Source of the DNA: Sandaracinaceae bacterium
GTDB lineage: Bacteria; Myxococcota_A; Polyangia; Polyangiales; Sandaracinaceae
Direction: 5' to 3'
DNA: 64,000 nucleotides
Assembly: GCA_020633195.1 (NCBI GenBank)
Contig: JACKEC010000034.1
Coordinates: 21,848-85,847 of the forward strand
The notes under the pieces are model-generated. The model ran no database searches. It was not told the DNA's origin and was given only the letters and a program-made list of their open reading frames with translations. Position numbers and translations under genes: made by a program. Below are positions 35,893 through 43,996 of the stretch, in pieces (the stretch's first letter is position 1; each line of letters opens with the position of its first letter).

Positions 35893-38505
35893 TCAGAGCG
35901 AGAGCTGGACGCCGCCCTGGATCTGGAAGGGCCGGTTCGGACGCGCGCCGTAGGGGCGCCGCGCCGCGATCACCTGCGTCATGGTGAGGTTCTCGCCCTG
36001 CACGTAGAGGCGCATCTCCCGGAAGATCTGCACGTAGAGGCTCGCGTCGAGGAGGAACAGCGCGTCCGTCCGCGGGACCAAGCTGTCGTCGCCCTGACCG
36101 ACGCCCTCCCACATCTCGGAGACGAAGCTGGCCGAGACGTTGACGCCGAAGGGCTGCGTCTCGAGGCCCGCCTGCGCCACGATCTGGTGCTCGGGCAGGT
36201 ACGGCAGGTGGTCGCCCGGCCGCCCGTTGAGGAACTGCGGGTCGGGTGAGTCCAGGATCGCCTCGCGCAGCTCCGAGTAGGTGAACGTGTAGGAGGCGCG
36301 CAGGGGGATCCGCACGTCGCCGATCGCCGGCGTCGAGGAGACTCGGACGTCGAAGCCGCCGACGATGGGGCGCCCGCCGTTCGCCTGTGCGTCCACCGAC
36401 GTCGACGCGCAGCCCTCTCCGACCGAGCACTGCTGGATGTAGATCGAGTAGTCGTTGACGAAGCCCGTGACCATCGCGGTGGTCCGCGACTCGGCGTGCG
36501 CGAAGCGCGCCCCCGCCTCCCAGTCGATGCTGTCCTCCGGCGCGACGGTCGGCGCCTGCCCCGGGGTGACCGGCGCGAAGCCGCGCATCACGCCCGCGAA
36601 CACCGAGAGGTGCTCCTCGATCTGCCACTGGATGGACGCGCCGGGGAGGACGCTCGCGCGGAGCTCGCTCGACTGACGGTCCACGAGGCGGTCGTCGTAG
36701 CTGGTCCAGATGATCTCGCCCCGCACCCCGGGCGTGACCGTCACGGCGTCGAAGAGCTCGAGCGAGTACGCGGCGTGGAGGCTCAGCGCGAGCGCCTCGG
36801 AGTGCGCGAGGAGGTTCGTGTACGTCTCGTCGGTGAGGCGCGTGAGCTGGCCTCCGTAGACCCCGTACTGGTCCTCGGTGTGGTGCCGATCGACGACGTC
36901 CTGGTGCAGGCGCGCGCCGAGCCGGATGCGGTGCTCGAGGGGGCCCGTCTCGAAGTGGCCGATGCCCTCGGTCTGGAGGCCCATCACGCCGAACACCCGG
37001 GCGTTGGTGCCGATCAGGACCAGGTCCCCGGCGCCCCCGCCCTCGGAGTCCTGATCGCCGCGCAGGACCCCGAGCAGGACCGCGTTGCTCCCGACCGGGT
37101 GGGTCAGGACGTCGAACGCGGAGCCGCCGGTCAGCCCGTTGACCTTGAACCAGGAGCGGTCGAAGTCGTGTCGGTAGGCGGCCGTGCGCAGCTCGAAGCC
37201 GTCGCCGACCTCGAGGAGGTGTCGCAACTCGATTTGCGTCCGCCACCACTCCATCTGGTCGAGCTGGGTCGCCTGGTAGCGCTGCCAGGGGTCGGCGCGG
37301 AAGTCGGCGTCGCTGAGGCCGAGGTAGGTCTCGTGGCTCCGCTCCGCGGTCACCCCGAGCCGCAGCTCGAGGCGGTGGTAGACGTCGGACGAGAGCGCCC
37401 CGTGGAGCTCGCCGCGGAGGACGAGCTCGGCGCGGTCGAAGCCCGTGGCGTCGTTGCCGGGCTCGGCGCCGACGATGTGCTTGAAGCCGTCGCTGCGCAG
37501 GTACACGCCCTCGGCGAGGAGCCCGCCCCAGTCGTTCGACGCGCCGCCCCACGCGTGGATGCGACCGAAGACGTTCGACCCGAGGCCGAGGTCGAGGCCA
37601 CCGTGCGGCTCGCGCGGGATCTCGCGCGCGCGGAAGTCGATCGCGCCGCCGATGGTCATCGGCCCGTACGGGATCGACGCCGAGCCGAGGTAGGCGTCGA
37701 CGCCGCTCATCCGCGTCATCATCGGGAAGAAGTAGGCGGCCGGCGCGGCGTAAGGCGCCGGCGCGAAGAGGATGCCGTCCTCCATCAGCGTCACGCGGGC
37801 CGAGCGCTCCGAGGAGACGCCGCGCAGCCCGATGTTGGGCCGGAGCCCGTACCCGTCCTCTTGCCGCACGTAGGCGCCGGGGACCTGCTGGATCACCGCG
37901 TCCGGGTTGTCGTAGTTGAAGCGATCGAGGAGCTCGGAGTCGAGGCTCTGCACCGCGCCGCCCGTGGGCCGCGCGCGTCGCTCGGGCTCGGCCGTGCCGG
38001 TGACGACGACCTCGTCCATCGACACGTCCTCGTCCTCGGAGATGAGGTCGCCGAGATCCCCGTCCTCGGGGAACAGATCGTCGTCCGCCCCACGAGCGAC
38101 GTCATCGGCGTCGGGAAACAGATCGTCGTCGGAGTCGGACTCGGCCCCCGAGTCCGACTCCGACCCCGTGCCCGTGCCCGTGCCCGTGCCCGAATCCGAG
38201 TCGGAGTCCGTATCCGCGTCCGTATCCGCGTCCGTATCCGCGTCCGTATCCGCGTCCGCGTCCGTATCCGCGTCCGCATCCGTATCCGCGTCCGTATCCG
38301 CCTCGGCATCCGAATCCGAATCCGAATCCGCGTCCGAATCCGCTTCGTCCCCCTCCGCCTCGTCCCCCTCGTCCACCACCACCGGCGGCCCCGGCTCGTC
38401 GTCGTCCTGGGCGAACGCGGGGATCGCCGTCCACCCCAACAGCGCCGCCACCAGCAGCCACCCCGCGCCAGCCGCCCGCCGACTCGTTCGCAGCCGCGCC
38501 CCCAT
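35893..38505 (-). CDS. TonB-dependent outer-membrane receptor (FecA-like) with long Asp-rich N-terminal tract
   Basis: An 870-residue receptor. The signal peptide ends near AFAQ (residue 33). Residues about 34-165 are an acidic low-complexity tract of Asp, Ala, Ser and Thr, then a TonB box-like DEVVVTGT. The plug domain follows (LDRFNYDNPDAVIQQVPGAYV, NIGLRGVSSERSARVTLMEDGI), then a beta-barrel ending in an aromatic residue-containing strand (QIQGGVQLSL). It resembles ferric-citrate-type receptors. It is the third gene of the imelysin-HTTM operon under Fur-type control. There is no N-terminal signalling domain of the FecA type; the acidic tract sits in its place. ATG 38505 (Shine-Dalgarno AGAGGGAAG) was chosen over upstream in-frame ATGs. 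Confidence 0.9.
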   Translation of the reverse strand: MGARLRTSRRAAGAGWLLVAALLGWTAIPAFAQDDDEPGPPVVVDEGDEAEGDEADSDADSDSDSDAEADTDADTDADADTDADADTDADTDADTDADTDSDSDSGTGTGTGTGSESDSGAESDSDDDLFPDADDVARGADDDLFPEDGDLGDLISEDEDVSMDEVVVTGTAEPERRARPTGGAVQSLDSELLDRFNYDNPDAVIQQVPGAYVRQEDGYGLRPNIGLRGVSSERSARVTLMEDGILFAPAPYAAPAAYFFPMMTRMSGVDAYLGSASIPYGPMTIGGAIDFRAREIPREPHGGLDLGLGSNVFGRIHAWGGASNDWGGLLAEGVYLRSDGFKHIVGAEPGNDATGFDRAELVLRGELHGALSSDVYHRLELRLGVTAERSHETYLGLSDADFRADPWQRYQATQLDQMEWWRTQIELRHLLEVGDGFELRTAAYRHDFDRSWFKVNGLTGGSAFDVLTHPVGSNAVLLGVLRGDQDSEGGGAGDLVLIGTNARVFGVMGLQTEGIGHFETGPLEHRIRLGARLHQDVVDRHHTEDQYGVYGGQLTRLTDETYTNLLAHSEALALSLHAAYSLELFDAVTVTPGVRGEIIWTSYDDRLVDRQSSELRASVLPGASIQWQIEEHLSVFAGVMRGFAPVTPGQAPTVAPEDSIDWEAGARFAHAESRTTAMVTGFVNDYSIYIQQCSVGEGCASTSVDAQANGGRPIVGGFDVRVSSTPAIGDVRIPLRASYTFTYSELREAILDSPDPQFLNGRPGDHLPYLPEHQIVAQAGLETQPFGVNVSASFVSEMWEGVGQGDDSLVPRTDALFLLDASLYVQIFREMRLYVQGENLTMTQVIAARRPYGARPNRPFQIQGGVQLSL
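38070..38410. repeat. Hexanucleotide-rich tract encoding the acidic segment of the TonB receptor
   Basis: Within the receptor gene, near-perfect 6-bp units (tccgta/tccgcg read on the plus strand) cover about 38180-38340 and are flanked by less regular Asp/Glu/Ser codons. The unit length is a multiple of three, so slippage would change tract length without a frameshift. Confidence 0.85.
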
Positions 38506-38567
38506 CTTCCCTCTTTGCCCCTTCGCGCCCTTTGCGCGAAATTCCACGACGCTCATCATGCGAGGCC

Positions 38568-39953
38568 TCATCGCGCGGCCAGCATCTGCCGCCGGCTCCG
38601 CATCTCGATCGGCGGCGCGTCGGGCACCGGGAGGATCCACGACGCGGGCGCGACGCCGTCGTCCACCTGCGCGAGGTCCACGGTCGGATCGATCATGCGC
38701 GCGGAGGGACGCCCGTTGAGCGAGACCCACGCGTCGGCCCGGATCTGCACGTCGTGGCAGCCGCGCGCCTCGAGGTCTCGGACGATGTGATGCGCGAGCT
38801 GCAGCACGAGGTCCGGCTGGCTCGCGAACTCGATCTCCTGCTCGCGCGTCAGGTAGTCGTTGGGCGCGAACACGCGCTCGCGCGTCTCGCCGTTCACGCG
38901 GACGCGGTAGGCGACGTCGCCGTTCTTCTCGCGGACCATCACCCGCCAGCTCCAGCGCATGCCCTGCTCGTGCCAGAGCACGTCGCCTCCGTAGAGGTGC
39001 GAGCGCAGCGGCGCGAGCACGTGGAAGAGCGCCCACGCGGCGAGCACGGCCATCCCGGCGCGGCCGATCCGCCACCGCCCGGCGGGGCTCGGTGACGCGG
39101 GCGCGAGCTCCACGCGACGCAGCTTCGCGACGAGCCACCGAGGCCAGTCGGGCTCGAAGAAGACGAGCGCGGCGACGGTCATGACGACCGGGAAGATCCC
39201 GATCTGGAAGAACACGTTCGTCATGAAGTGGAACGCGAGCACCACCACGTACGCGTACGGGCGCGAGCGGCGCCACGAGAGCCAGAACACGATCGTCGTG
39301 TCGTAGAGGAAGCCCGCCCAGCTCATCGCCAACGCGACCATCGGCTCGTCGAGCCAGGGGCCGATCAGGGGCGTGTCGGTGCGGCTGTGCAGCCAGATCC
39401 CGAGCGGCTGCCCGTGCAGCAGCCAGTCGGGGCCGAGCTTCGCGAGGCCCGCGAAGACGTAGACCAACCCGATCTGAAAGCGGACCAGGTAGAGCATCCA
39501 CGCTGGCAGCGTGGTCGCGCGCAGCGACGGTCGGAGCCTCGCGTCGAGCGACCATTGCTTGTGCAGCGGCAGCACGCACAGCAGCAGCGAGAGCAGCGAG
39601 ACCAGGTAGTAGTGGTTGAGGTAGTTGCTGACGTCGAGCAGGTGCACGTACGTGAACCCGACGAAGAACGCGACGGTCGCGAACCGATAGAACAAGCCCA
39701 GCGCGATCAGCGCGGCGCAGACCGCGAGTGCGGCGAAGAGGACCGTCATGCCGGGCTGCGGCAGCGGCTGCACCCAGTCGAAGCCCCAGTACGTGAAGTG
39801 CATCCGCGGGCGGACGTAGAAGCGATCGATCCACCCGTAGGCGAAGTAGCGGCCGATGCTGCCGAGCATCACCACGCCGAACAGGATCCGGAACGCCGCG
39901 AGCGACGCGCCGTCCTTCGGGGCGTTCAGCCGGTCGCGCCAACCGTCAGTCAT
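38568..39953 (-). CDS. HTTM / vitamin K-dependent gamma-carboxylase-like membrane protein
   Basis: A 461-residue protein with about eight to nine spans in its first 330 residues. It shows the HTTM-family pattern: N-terminal ASLAAFRILFGVVML, MHFTYWGFDWVQPLP, LDVSNYLNHYYL, and the FxIGLVYVFAGLAKLGPDWL segment. A soluble domain of about 130 residues ends the protein. The 8-bp overlap (ATGACTGA) with the imelysin gene shows it is the second gene of the iron operon. Members of this family often lie beside imelysin and TonB receptor genes. The reaction here is unknown. Confidence 0.83.
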   Translation of the reverse strand: MTDGWRDRLNAPKDGASLAAFRILFGVVMLGSIGRYFAYGWIDRFYVRPRMHFTYWGFDWVQPLPQPGMTVLFAALAVCAALIALGLFYRFATVAFFVGFTYVHLLDVSNYLNHYYLVSLLSLLLCVLPLHKQWSLDARLRPSLRATTLPAWMLYLVRFQIGLVYVFAGLAKLGPDWLLHGQPLGIWLHSRTDTPLIGPWLDEPMVALAMSWAGFLYDTTIVFWLSWRRSRPYAYVVVLAFHFMTNVFFQIGIFPVVMTVAALVFFEPDWPRWLVAKLRRVELAPASPSPAGRWRIGRAGMAVLAAWALFHVLAPLRSHLYGGDVLWHEQGMRWSWRVMVREKNGDVAYRVRVNGETRERVFAPNDYLTREQEIEFASQPDLVLQLAHHIVRDLEARGCHDVQIRADAWVSLNGRPSARMIDPTVDLAQVDDGVAPASWILPVPDAPPIEMRSRRQMLAAR

Positions 39954-41166
39954 TGTCCCCGATCCGACAGGTCGTGGGCTCGATGTCGAGGATGGTGAAG
40001 ACGTCGACCTTGAAGAGGCGCTGCACGGTGGCCATCGCCTCGTAGAGCGCCATCACGCCCGGGCGATCCATGGCGACCGCTGTCTCGAGGCTGTCCGTGC
40101 CGAGCCCCTCGGCGGCGGCGACGGCGTCCGCGATCGCGGCGGTGAGCTGCATCGCCAGGGCCTCCGCCCCGATCGCGACCAGCAAGTCGTCCCAACCCTG
40201 CCCCGTCGCGCCGGGCTGCTCGCCGAGGTAGAGGCGCTGGAAGGCGCGCAGGTTCTCGAGCACCGCCGCCAGATCGATCGACGCGTGCGGGAGCTCGAGC
40301 TGGTCGAAGCACGTGTCCGTCAGGCAGTCCGAGATCCCCGCCGTCGTCCCCACCTTCATGTCGCGGGTCGCGACGTCGAGGTAGAGCATCGCGCCGCCCA
40401 TGTCGTTGAACGCGGCCTGCGTGCTCGGGTAGGCCGAGCCGCTCTCGCCCGCGGTGGCCAGATCGGTCGCGAACCCGCCGCCCGTCGGCTCCCAGAGGTC
40501 GCGCAGCCGCACCGCTTCGCGGCTCACCAGCGTCGCGACGGTGTGCGCGTACGCCGCGCGGCGCGCTGTGATCTCCGTCTCGCCGAGCGCCGCCCACGTC
40601 CCGTCGGTGTTGATCGGCGCGACGTCGGTGCAGTCGTTCTCGGCCGTGTCGACGAACAGCAGGTACTCGAGCGCGTCGAGCCCGCGGACGTTGACCAGCT
40701 CGGCCGCGAACGCGTCCACGTCGGCGTACGCCTGGTCCACCGTCTCCTGGTCGATGCGGCACTCGCTGGTCAGGTCCCAGGAGTAGATCTCGTCGCGCAG
40801 GTCCATCCCGCCGACCACCGGGCACTCGGTCCCGCCCATGCCGGCCGGGCCGATCTGCATCAGCTCCGCCTGCTCCCAGACCAGCATCGCGTCACGCCAC
40901 GCGGCCTGCGCCGCCGCGCGCAGGGTGTCGGACGGATCGGCCGCGTAGGCCTGCGTCGCCGTCTCGAGCGCCGCGGCGCGATCCGCGAAGTCTCGCAGCG
41001 TCGGGAGGATCACCCCCTGGGCGATCTGCGCGGTGATCTCGCGCCGAAACGCCTCGTGCTCCGGGCTGCCGGCGTCGGGCGAGCCCGCGTCGGGGGAGGA
41101 GTCACCGCCGCAGCCGAAGAGGGCCACGACCGAACACAGAACCGCGAGCCAACGAGCGCGCACCAC
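39946..41166 (-). CDS. Imelysin-family (M75) lipoprotein, iron-regulated
   Basis: A 406-residue protein. Signal with lipobox LFGCGG (Cys about 18). The all-helical imelysin fold is recognised by the paired repeats and by the family motif region GLDALEYLLF (residues 162-171), where the usual GxHxxE His is replaced by Asp164; Glu167 is kept. Further family blocks are ECPVVGGMDLRDEIYSWD and NDMGGAMLYLDV. Imelysins are periplasmic or lipid-anchored proteins of Fur-controlled iron systems. GTG 41166 or 41163 is the start (Shine-Dalgarno AAGGTGG). It leads the operon imelysin-HTTM-TonB receptor. Confidence 0.88.
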   Translation of the reverse strand: MVRARWLAVLCSVVALFGCGGDSSPDAGSPDAGSPEHEAFRREITAQIAQGVILPTLRDFADRAAALETATQAYAADPSDTLRAAAQAAWRDAMLVWEQAELMQIGPAGMGGTECPVVGGMDLRDEIYSWDLTSECRIDQETVDQAYADVDAFAAELVNVRGLDALEYLLFVDTAENDCTDVAPINTDGTWAALGETEITARRAAYAHTVATLVSREAVRLRDLWEPTGGGFATDLATAGESGSAYPSTQAAFNDMGGAMLYLDVATRDMKVGTTAGISDCLTDTCFDQLELPHASIDLAAVLENLRAFQRLYLGEQPGATGQGWDDLLVAIGAEALAMQLTAAIADAVAAAEGLGTDSLETAVAMDRPGVMALYEAMATVQRLFKVDVFTILDIEPTTCRIGDND

Positions 41167-41176
41167 AAGCCACCTT

Positions 41177-41207
41177 CTTGAGACTGATTATGATTCCGAT
41201 TCTCAAG
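41177..41207 (-). promoter_or_regulatory. Overlapping Fur boxes at the start of the iron operon
   Basis: The sequence is bounded by CTTGAGA and TCTCAAG as perfect inverted arms. It contains three 7-1-7 Fur matches staggered by 6 bp: TGAGACT-G-ATTATGA (11/14 to TGATAAT-x-ATTATCA), TGATTAT-G-ATTCCGA (10/14) and TGATTCC-G-ATTCTCA (10/14). The array covers the predicted start of transcription. Confidence 0.8.
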
Positions 41208-41211
41208 ACCG

Positions 41212-41240
41212 GGGGTACGCTTCGGGTCGGGCGGTGTCAA
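41212..41240 (-). promoter_or_regulatory. Consensus -35 promoter of the iron operon (TTGACA-17-TACCCC)
   Basis: On the minus strand, TTGACA (41240-41235), a 17-bp spacer and TACCCC (41217-41212). The start point would be near 41205, inside the Fur-box array, giving a leader of about 40 nt with Shine-Dalgarno AAGGTGG. Confidence 0.65.
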
Positions 41241-41253
41241 GGCAAGGGGCTCC

Positions 41254-42240
41254 TCAGAAGAAGGCGAGGCCGACGTCGACGCCCCAGTAGGCGCCGAGAA
41301 GGCCCGAGCGCTCAGCCCCGCGCTGCAGCTCGAGGCCGTGCAGGTGGGTGCCGACCGCGGCGTCGACGACGAGGTCTACGCCTGGCAGCAACGAGACGTC
41401 CATGCCCACGCGGACGTCGATCCCGAACTGGAGGGCGAGGTCCGTGACCCGGACGACGTCGGGCGTGTCGAACCAGGTCGTCCCCCCGAGCCACACCCTC
41501 GGGCCGAACCGCACGGCGAGCTCGTCCGCCGCGCGCGCCCACAGGCTGAGGCCGAGCCCACCCGCGATCCTCCCGAGGAGGACGTCCCCGGCCGCGGGCC
41601 CCATCCCGGCCTCGAAGTCCACGCGCGCGAGGAGCGGGAGGTCCGCGATCGGCAGGTCGAGGAAGAACCGCGGGCCGATGCCCACCGCGCCGGTGTCGGG
41701 CGTGTTCTGGAGCTGCGCGGTGACCCCCACCCGCAGGGGGCGGTGGGGATACGCGGGAGCCGGCGGGGTCGCGGGCGGATCGGGCGCCGCCGGCGGCGTC
41801 ACCGCGGCGGGCTCGGGCTCGGCGGGCGCGGGGGGCGCTTCCGTAAGTGCTTCGGTAGGCGCGACCGGGGGTGGCGTCCGGCCCCCGATCCGGAGCGTCT
41901 CGGCCAGCGCGAGCGCGAGGGCCCGAGCCACGCTGCCGAGGGGGACCTCGGCCATCGACACGCGGTCCGCGTGGACGACGCCGGAGGGCCCGCGGAGCTC
42001 GAGGTCGAAGTCGGTCTGCCCGGCGGCGCAGGGGACGAGCTCGTAGCTCAGGGTCACCTCTTCCTCTCCGTCGAGCGCGGCCTCCTCGACGGACAGCTCG
42101 AGGGCGAGGAGCCGGCGGACCTCCGCGGGCTCGAAGGGGAGCTGCTGGCAGCCCGGGGCGCGAAGGTGGACGGGCGGCGACTGCGCCGCGGCGGGCGACG
42201 CGATGACGCACAGCAAGACGGCGAGGGAGCTGGCCCTCAC
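41254..42240 (-). CDS. Exported protein with Pro/Ala linker and beta-rich C-terminal domain
   Basis: A 328-residue protein. Signal peptide (cleaved near AAAQ, residue about 20). Residues 25-125 form a compact domain with two cysteines (GCQQL and PCAAG). A linker of about 50 residues rich in Pro, Ala and Glu follows. The C-terminal 150 residues have the Gly-rich alternating strands of an outer-membrane beta-barrel (LRVGVTAQLQ to VDVGLAFF, ending in Phe). It starts with GTG overlapping the FecR-like gene stop (GTGA). It is probably the outer-membrane product of the sigma/FecR-like unit. Not recognised beyond this. Confidence 0.6.
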   Translation of the reverse strand: MRASSLAVLLCVIASPAAAQSPPVHLRAPGCQQLPFEPAEVRRLLALELSVEEAALDGEEEVTLSYELVPCAAGQTDFDLELRGPSGVVHADRVSMAEVPLGSVARALALALAETLRIGGRTPPPVAPTEALTEAPPAPAEPEPAAVTPPAAPDPPATPPAPAYPHRPLRVGVTAQLQNTPDTGAVGIGPRFFLDLPIADLPLLARVDFEAGMGPAAGDVLLGRIAGGLGLSLWARAADELAVRFGPRVWLGGTTWFDTPDVVRVTDLALQFGIDVRVGMDVSLLPGVDLVVDAAVGTHLHGLELQRGAERSGLLGAYWGVDVGLAFF

Positions 42241-43310
42241 CCGCCGCCGGCGGCGTCGCGCACGCTCTGGACGTGTCGACCGTTCGGGTGCGCGGCCAGG
42301 TAGGCGTCCGCCGCGGTCCGCGCCTCGGCGGCGCGGCCGGCCCGGGCGAGGGCGTCCACGCGCCGCGCCATCGCGTCCTCTCTCAACCGCGGTGGCAGGC
42401 GCAGCGCGAGCGCGCGGGCGAACGCCGCCTCGGCGCGGTCGGGCCGGCCGAGCTGATCGAGCTCGAGGCGACCGAGGGTGAACGCGGCGAGGCCGGCGTC
42501 GGGGTCTCCGTCGAGGGCCGCCGCCCGCGCCAGCAGCCGCGCCGCCTCCTCGGGGTGGCCGGCGCCCCGCGCGAGGTCGGCCTGCTCGAGCAGCGCCGCG
42601 GCGTCGAGGGCGGGAGGCGCGGGGCGAGGTGAGGTCGGCTCGGCGACGGTGGGCGCGACGGGCTCGGGCAGGGGCGGCTCGACCGGCTCCGCCTCCGCGG
42701 GCTCCGCCGCTCGAGGCGTCGGGGCCACCGCGGCCAGCGGGGCGTCGACCCGCAGGGACTGCCCCGCGGTCAGGCGCCGCGCCCGATCCGGGACGCGGTC
42801 GCCCCGGACCAGCACCACGCCGCGCTCGACCGAGACCTCGACCGCCTCCTCGCGGCGCGAGACCGTGAACACGGTGCCCACCACCTCCACGGTGGCGAGC
42901 CCCGCCTCGACGCTCCACGTGCGCGGGCCGCCAGGGGTCACCTCGAAGCGCGCCGCGCCGCGCACGAGCAGCCACGACACGGCGCGACCGTCGTTGCGCA
43001 GCAGCTCGAGGCGGGCGCCGGGCTCGGGGACGACCCGGGAGCCGTCGGAGAGCTCCAGGGTCTGCTCCACGACGGACGCGAGGGGAGCCCCGCCGGCCGT
43101 GGCGAGCGAGCCGTCCGGGGCCGGCGTGGGCGGGCGGGACGCGATCCAGAGCACGAGCGCGGCGGCGGCGGCGAGGCCGACGACGGCGACCGGCGCGGGC
43201 CAGCGCCGGCGCGGGCGCCCCTGCTCGATGCCGCGCCACAGCCGGTGCACGCGCGCCTCGTCGACGGTGTCCTCGAGGACGTCCGAGATCGGATCGGGCA
43301 GCTCGCTCAT
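42237..43310 (-). CDS. Membrane FecR-domain protein with C-terminal TPR-like repeats
   Basis: A 357-residue protein. Short cytoplasmic N-terminus (about 45 residues, acidic), one membrane span (VAVVGLAAAAALVLWIAS), then a FecR-type domain (about 75-180; ELSDGSRVVPEPGARLELLRND, VVGTVFTVSRR). A Pro-rich linker and helical repeats (about 245-350; AALLEQADLARGAGHPEEAARLL) follow. In other bacteria FecR-type proteins act as anti-sigma or sigma regulators. Here the gene follows the ECF sigma gene with an ATGA overlap, so it likely controls that sigma factor. Confidence 0.78.
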   Translation of the reverse strand: MSELPDPISDVLEDTVDEARVHRLWRGIEQGRPRRRWPAPVAVVGLAAAAALVLWIASRPPTPAPDGSLATAGGAPLASVVEQTLELSDGSRVVPEPGARLELLRNDGRAVSWLLVRGAARFEVTPGGPRTWSVEAGLATVEVVGTVFTVSRREEAVEVSVERGVVLVRGDRVPDRARRLTAGQSLRVDAPLAAVAPTPRAAEPAEAEPVEPPLPEPVAPTVAEPTSPRPAPPALDAAALLEQADLARGAGHPEEAARLLARAAALDGDPDAGLAAFTLGRLELDQLGRPDRAEAAFARALALRLPPRLREDAMARRVDALARAGRAAEARTAADAYLAAHPNGRHVQSVRDAAGGG

Positions 43311-43951
43311 CGGCGCCCTCCCCTCAGGTGCGCGTCGATCTGGTCCTTGGCGTCCTTGATGCGGCGCTTGGCGGTGGCGAGCGAGACGTCGAGCGCGGTC
43401 GCCACCTCGGTGAGCTCCCAGCCCTCGACGTAGCGGAGCATCCACGCCATCCGGAGCTCGGGCTCCATGCGGCGCAGGAGCGCGTCGAGGCGAGCCAGCT
43501 CGGCCACCATGTCGGGCGTGGCGTCCTGGGAGGCGAGCGCCTCGAGGCTCGCGTCGTCCTCGTCGCGGTCCAGGCCGATGCGCCGCAGCCAGCGCCGCTT
43601 GCGCAGGCGGCCCCGCACCTCGTTGACCGCGATCTGAGCCAGCCAGCCGCGAAACGCGCCCGGATCCCGCAGCTCGGCGAGGCGGGTGAAGGCGATCAGG
43701 AAGGCCTCCTGCACCGCGTCGTCCGCGTCGGCGCTCCGACCGACCATCCGCGTGACCGCGTTGGTGACGCGGTGGACGTGGCGGCGGTAGAGCGCCTCCA
43801 TCGCCCAGCGGTCTCCGTCGAGCGCGCGCTCCACGAGCGCCGCGTCGGAGATCCCCTCGGCCGTCGGCAGAGGGGCGGCCCCCCCTCCGATCGGGCGCAG
43901 CTTCGCGACCAGCATGAGGAGGGGAGGAACGAACGGGGTCGAACGGCTCAC
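43307..43951 (-). CDS. ECF-type RNA polymerase sigma factor
   Basis: About 214 residues (227 if the GTG at 43990 is used). Region 2 is visible in ALYRRHVHRVTNAVTRMVG and DADDAVQEAFLIAFTRL. Region 4 with its helix-turn-helix is in LRMAWMLRYVEGWELTEVATALDVSLATAKRRI. The GTG at 43951 is preferred over 43990 because of a GAAG-type ribosome site; a later ATG (43915) is possible. It is coupled by ATGA to the FecR-like gene and begins shortly after the TSP3-VWA gene on the same strand. Confidence 0.9.
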   Translation of the reverse strand: MSRSTPFVPPLLMLVAKLRPIGGGAAPLPTAEGISDAALVERALDGDRWAMEALYRRHVHRVTNAVTRMVGRSADADDAVQEAFLIAFTRLAELRDPGAFRGWLAQIAVNEVRGRLRKRRWLRRIGLDRDEDDASLEALASQDATPDMVAELARLDALLRRMEPELRMAWMLRYVEGWELTEVATALDVSLATAKRRIKDAKDQIDAHLRGGRR

Positions 43952-43996
43952 GGTTTCTTCGCGCCGCCCTTCGAATCGGGCGGCGCGCACCCGGGA

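Noticed and set aside
38511..38548. Tandem 9-mers (cctttgcgc-like) before the TonB receptor gene as a regulatory element
   Set aside because: Similar short AAAGGCG-type runs are frequent in GC-rich genomes; no link to function was seen.
41254..43990. A FecI-FecR pair regulating the TonB receptor at 35893
   Set aside because: The receptor lacks the N-terminal signalling domain such systems need, and its operon has its own Fur promoter, so the unit was treated as separate.
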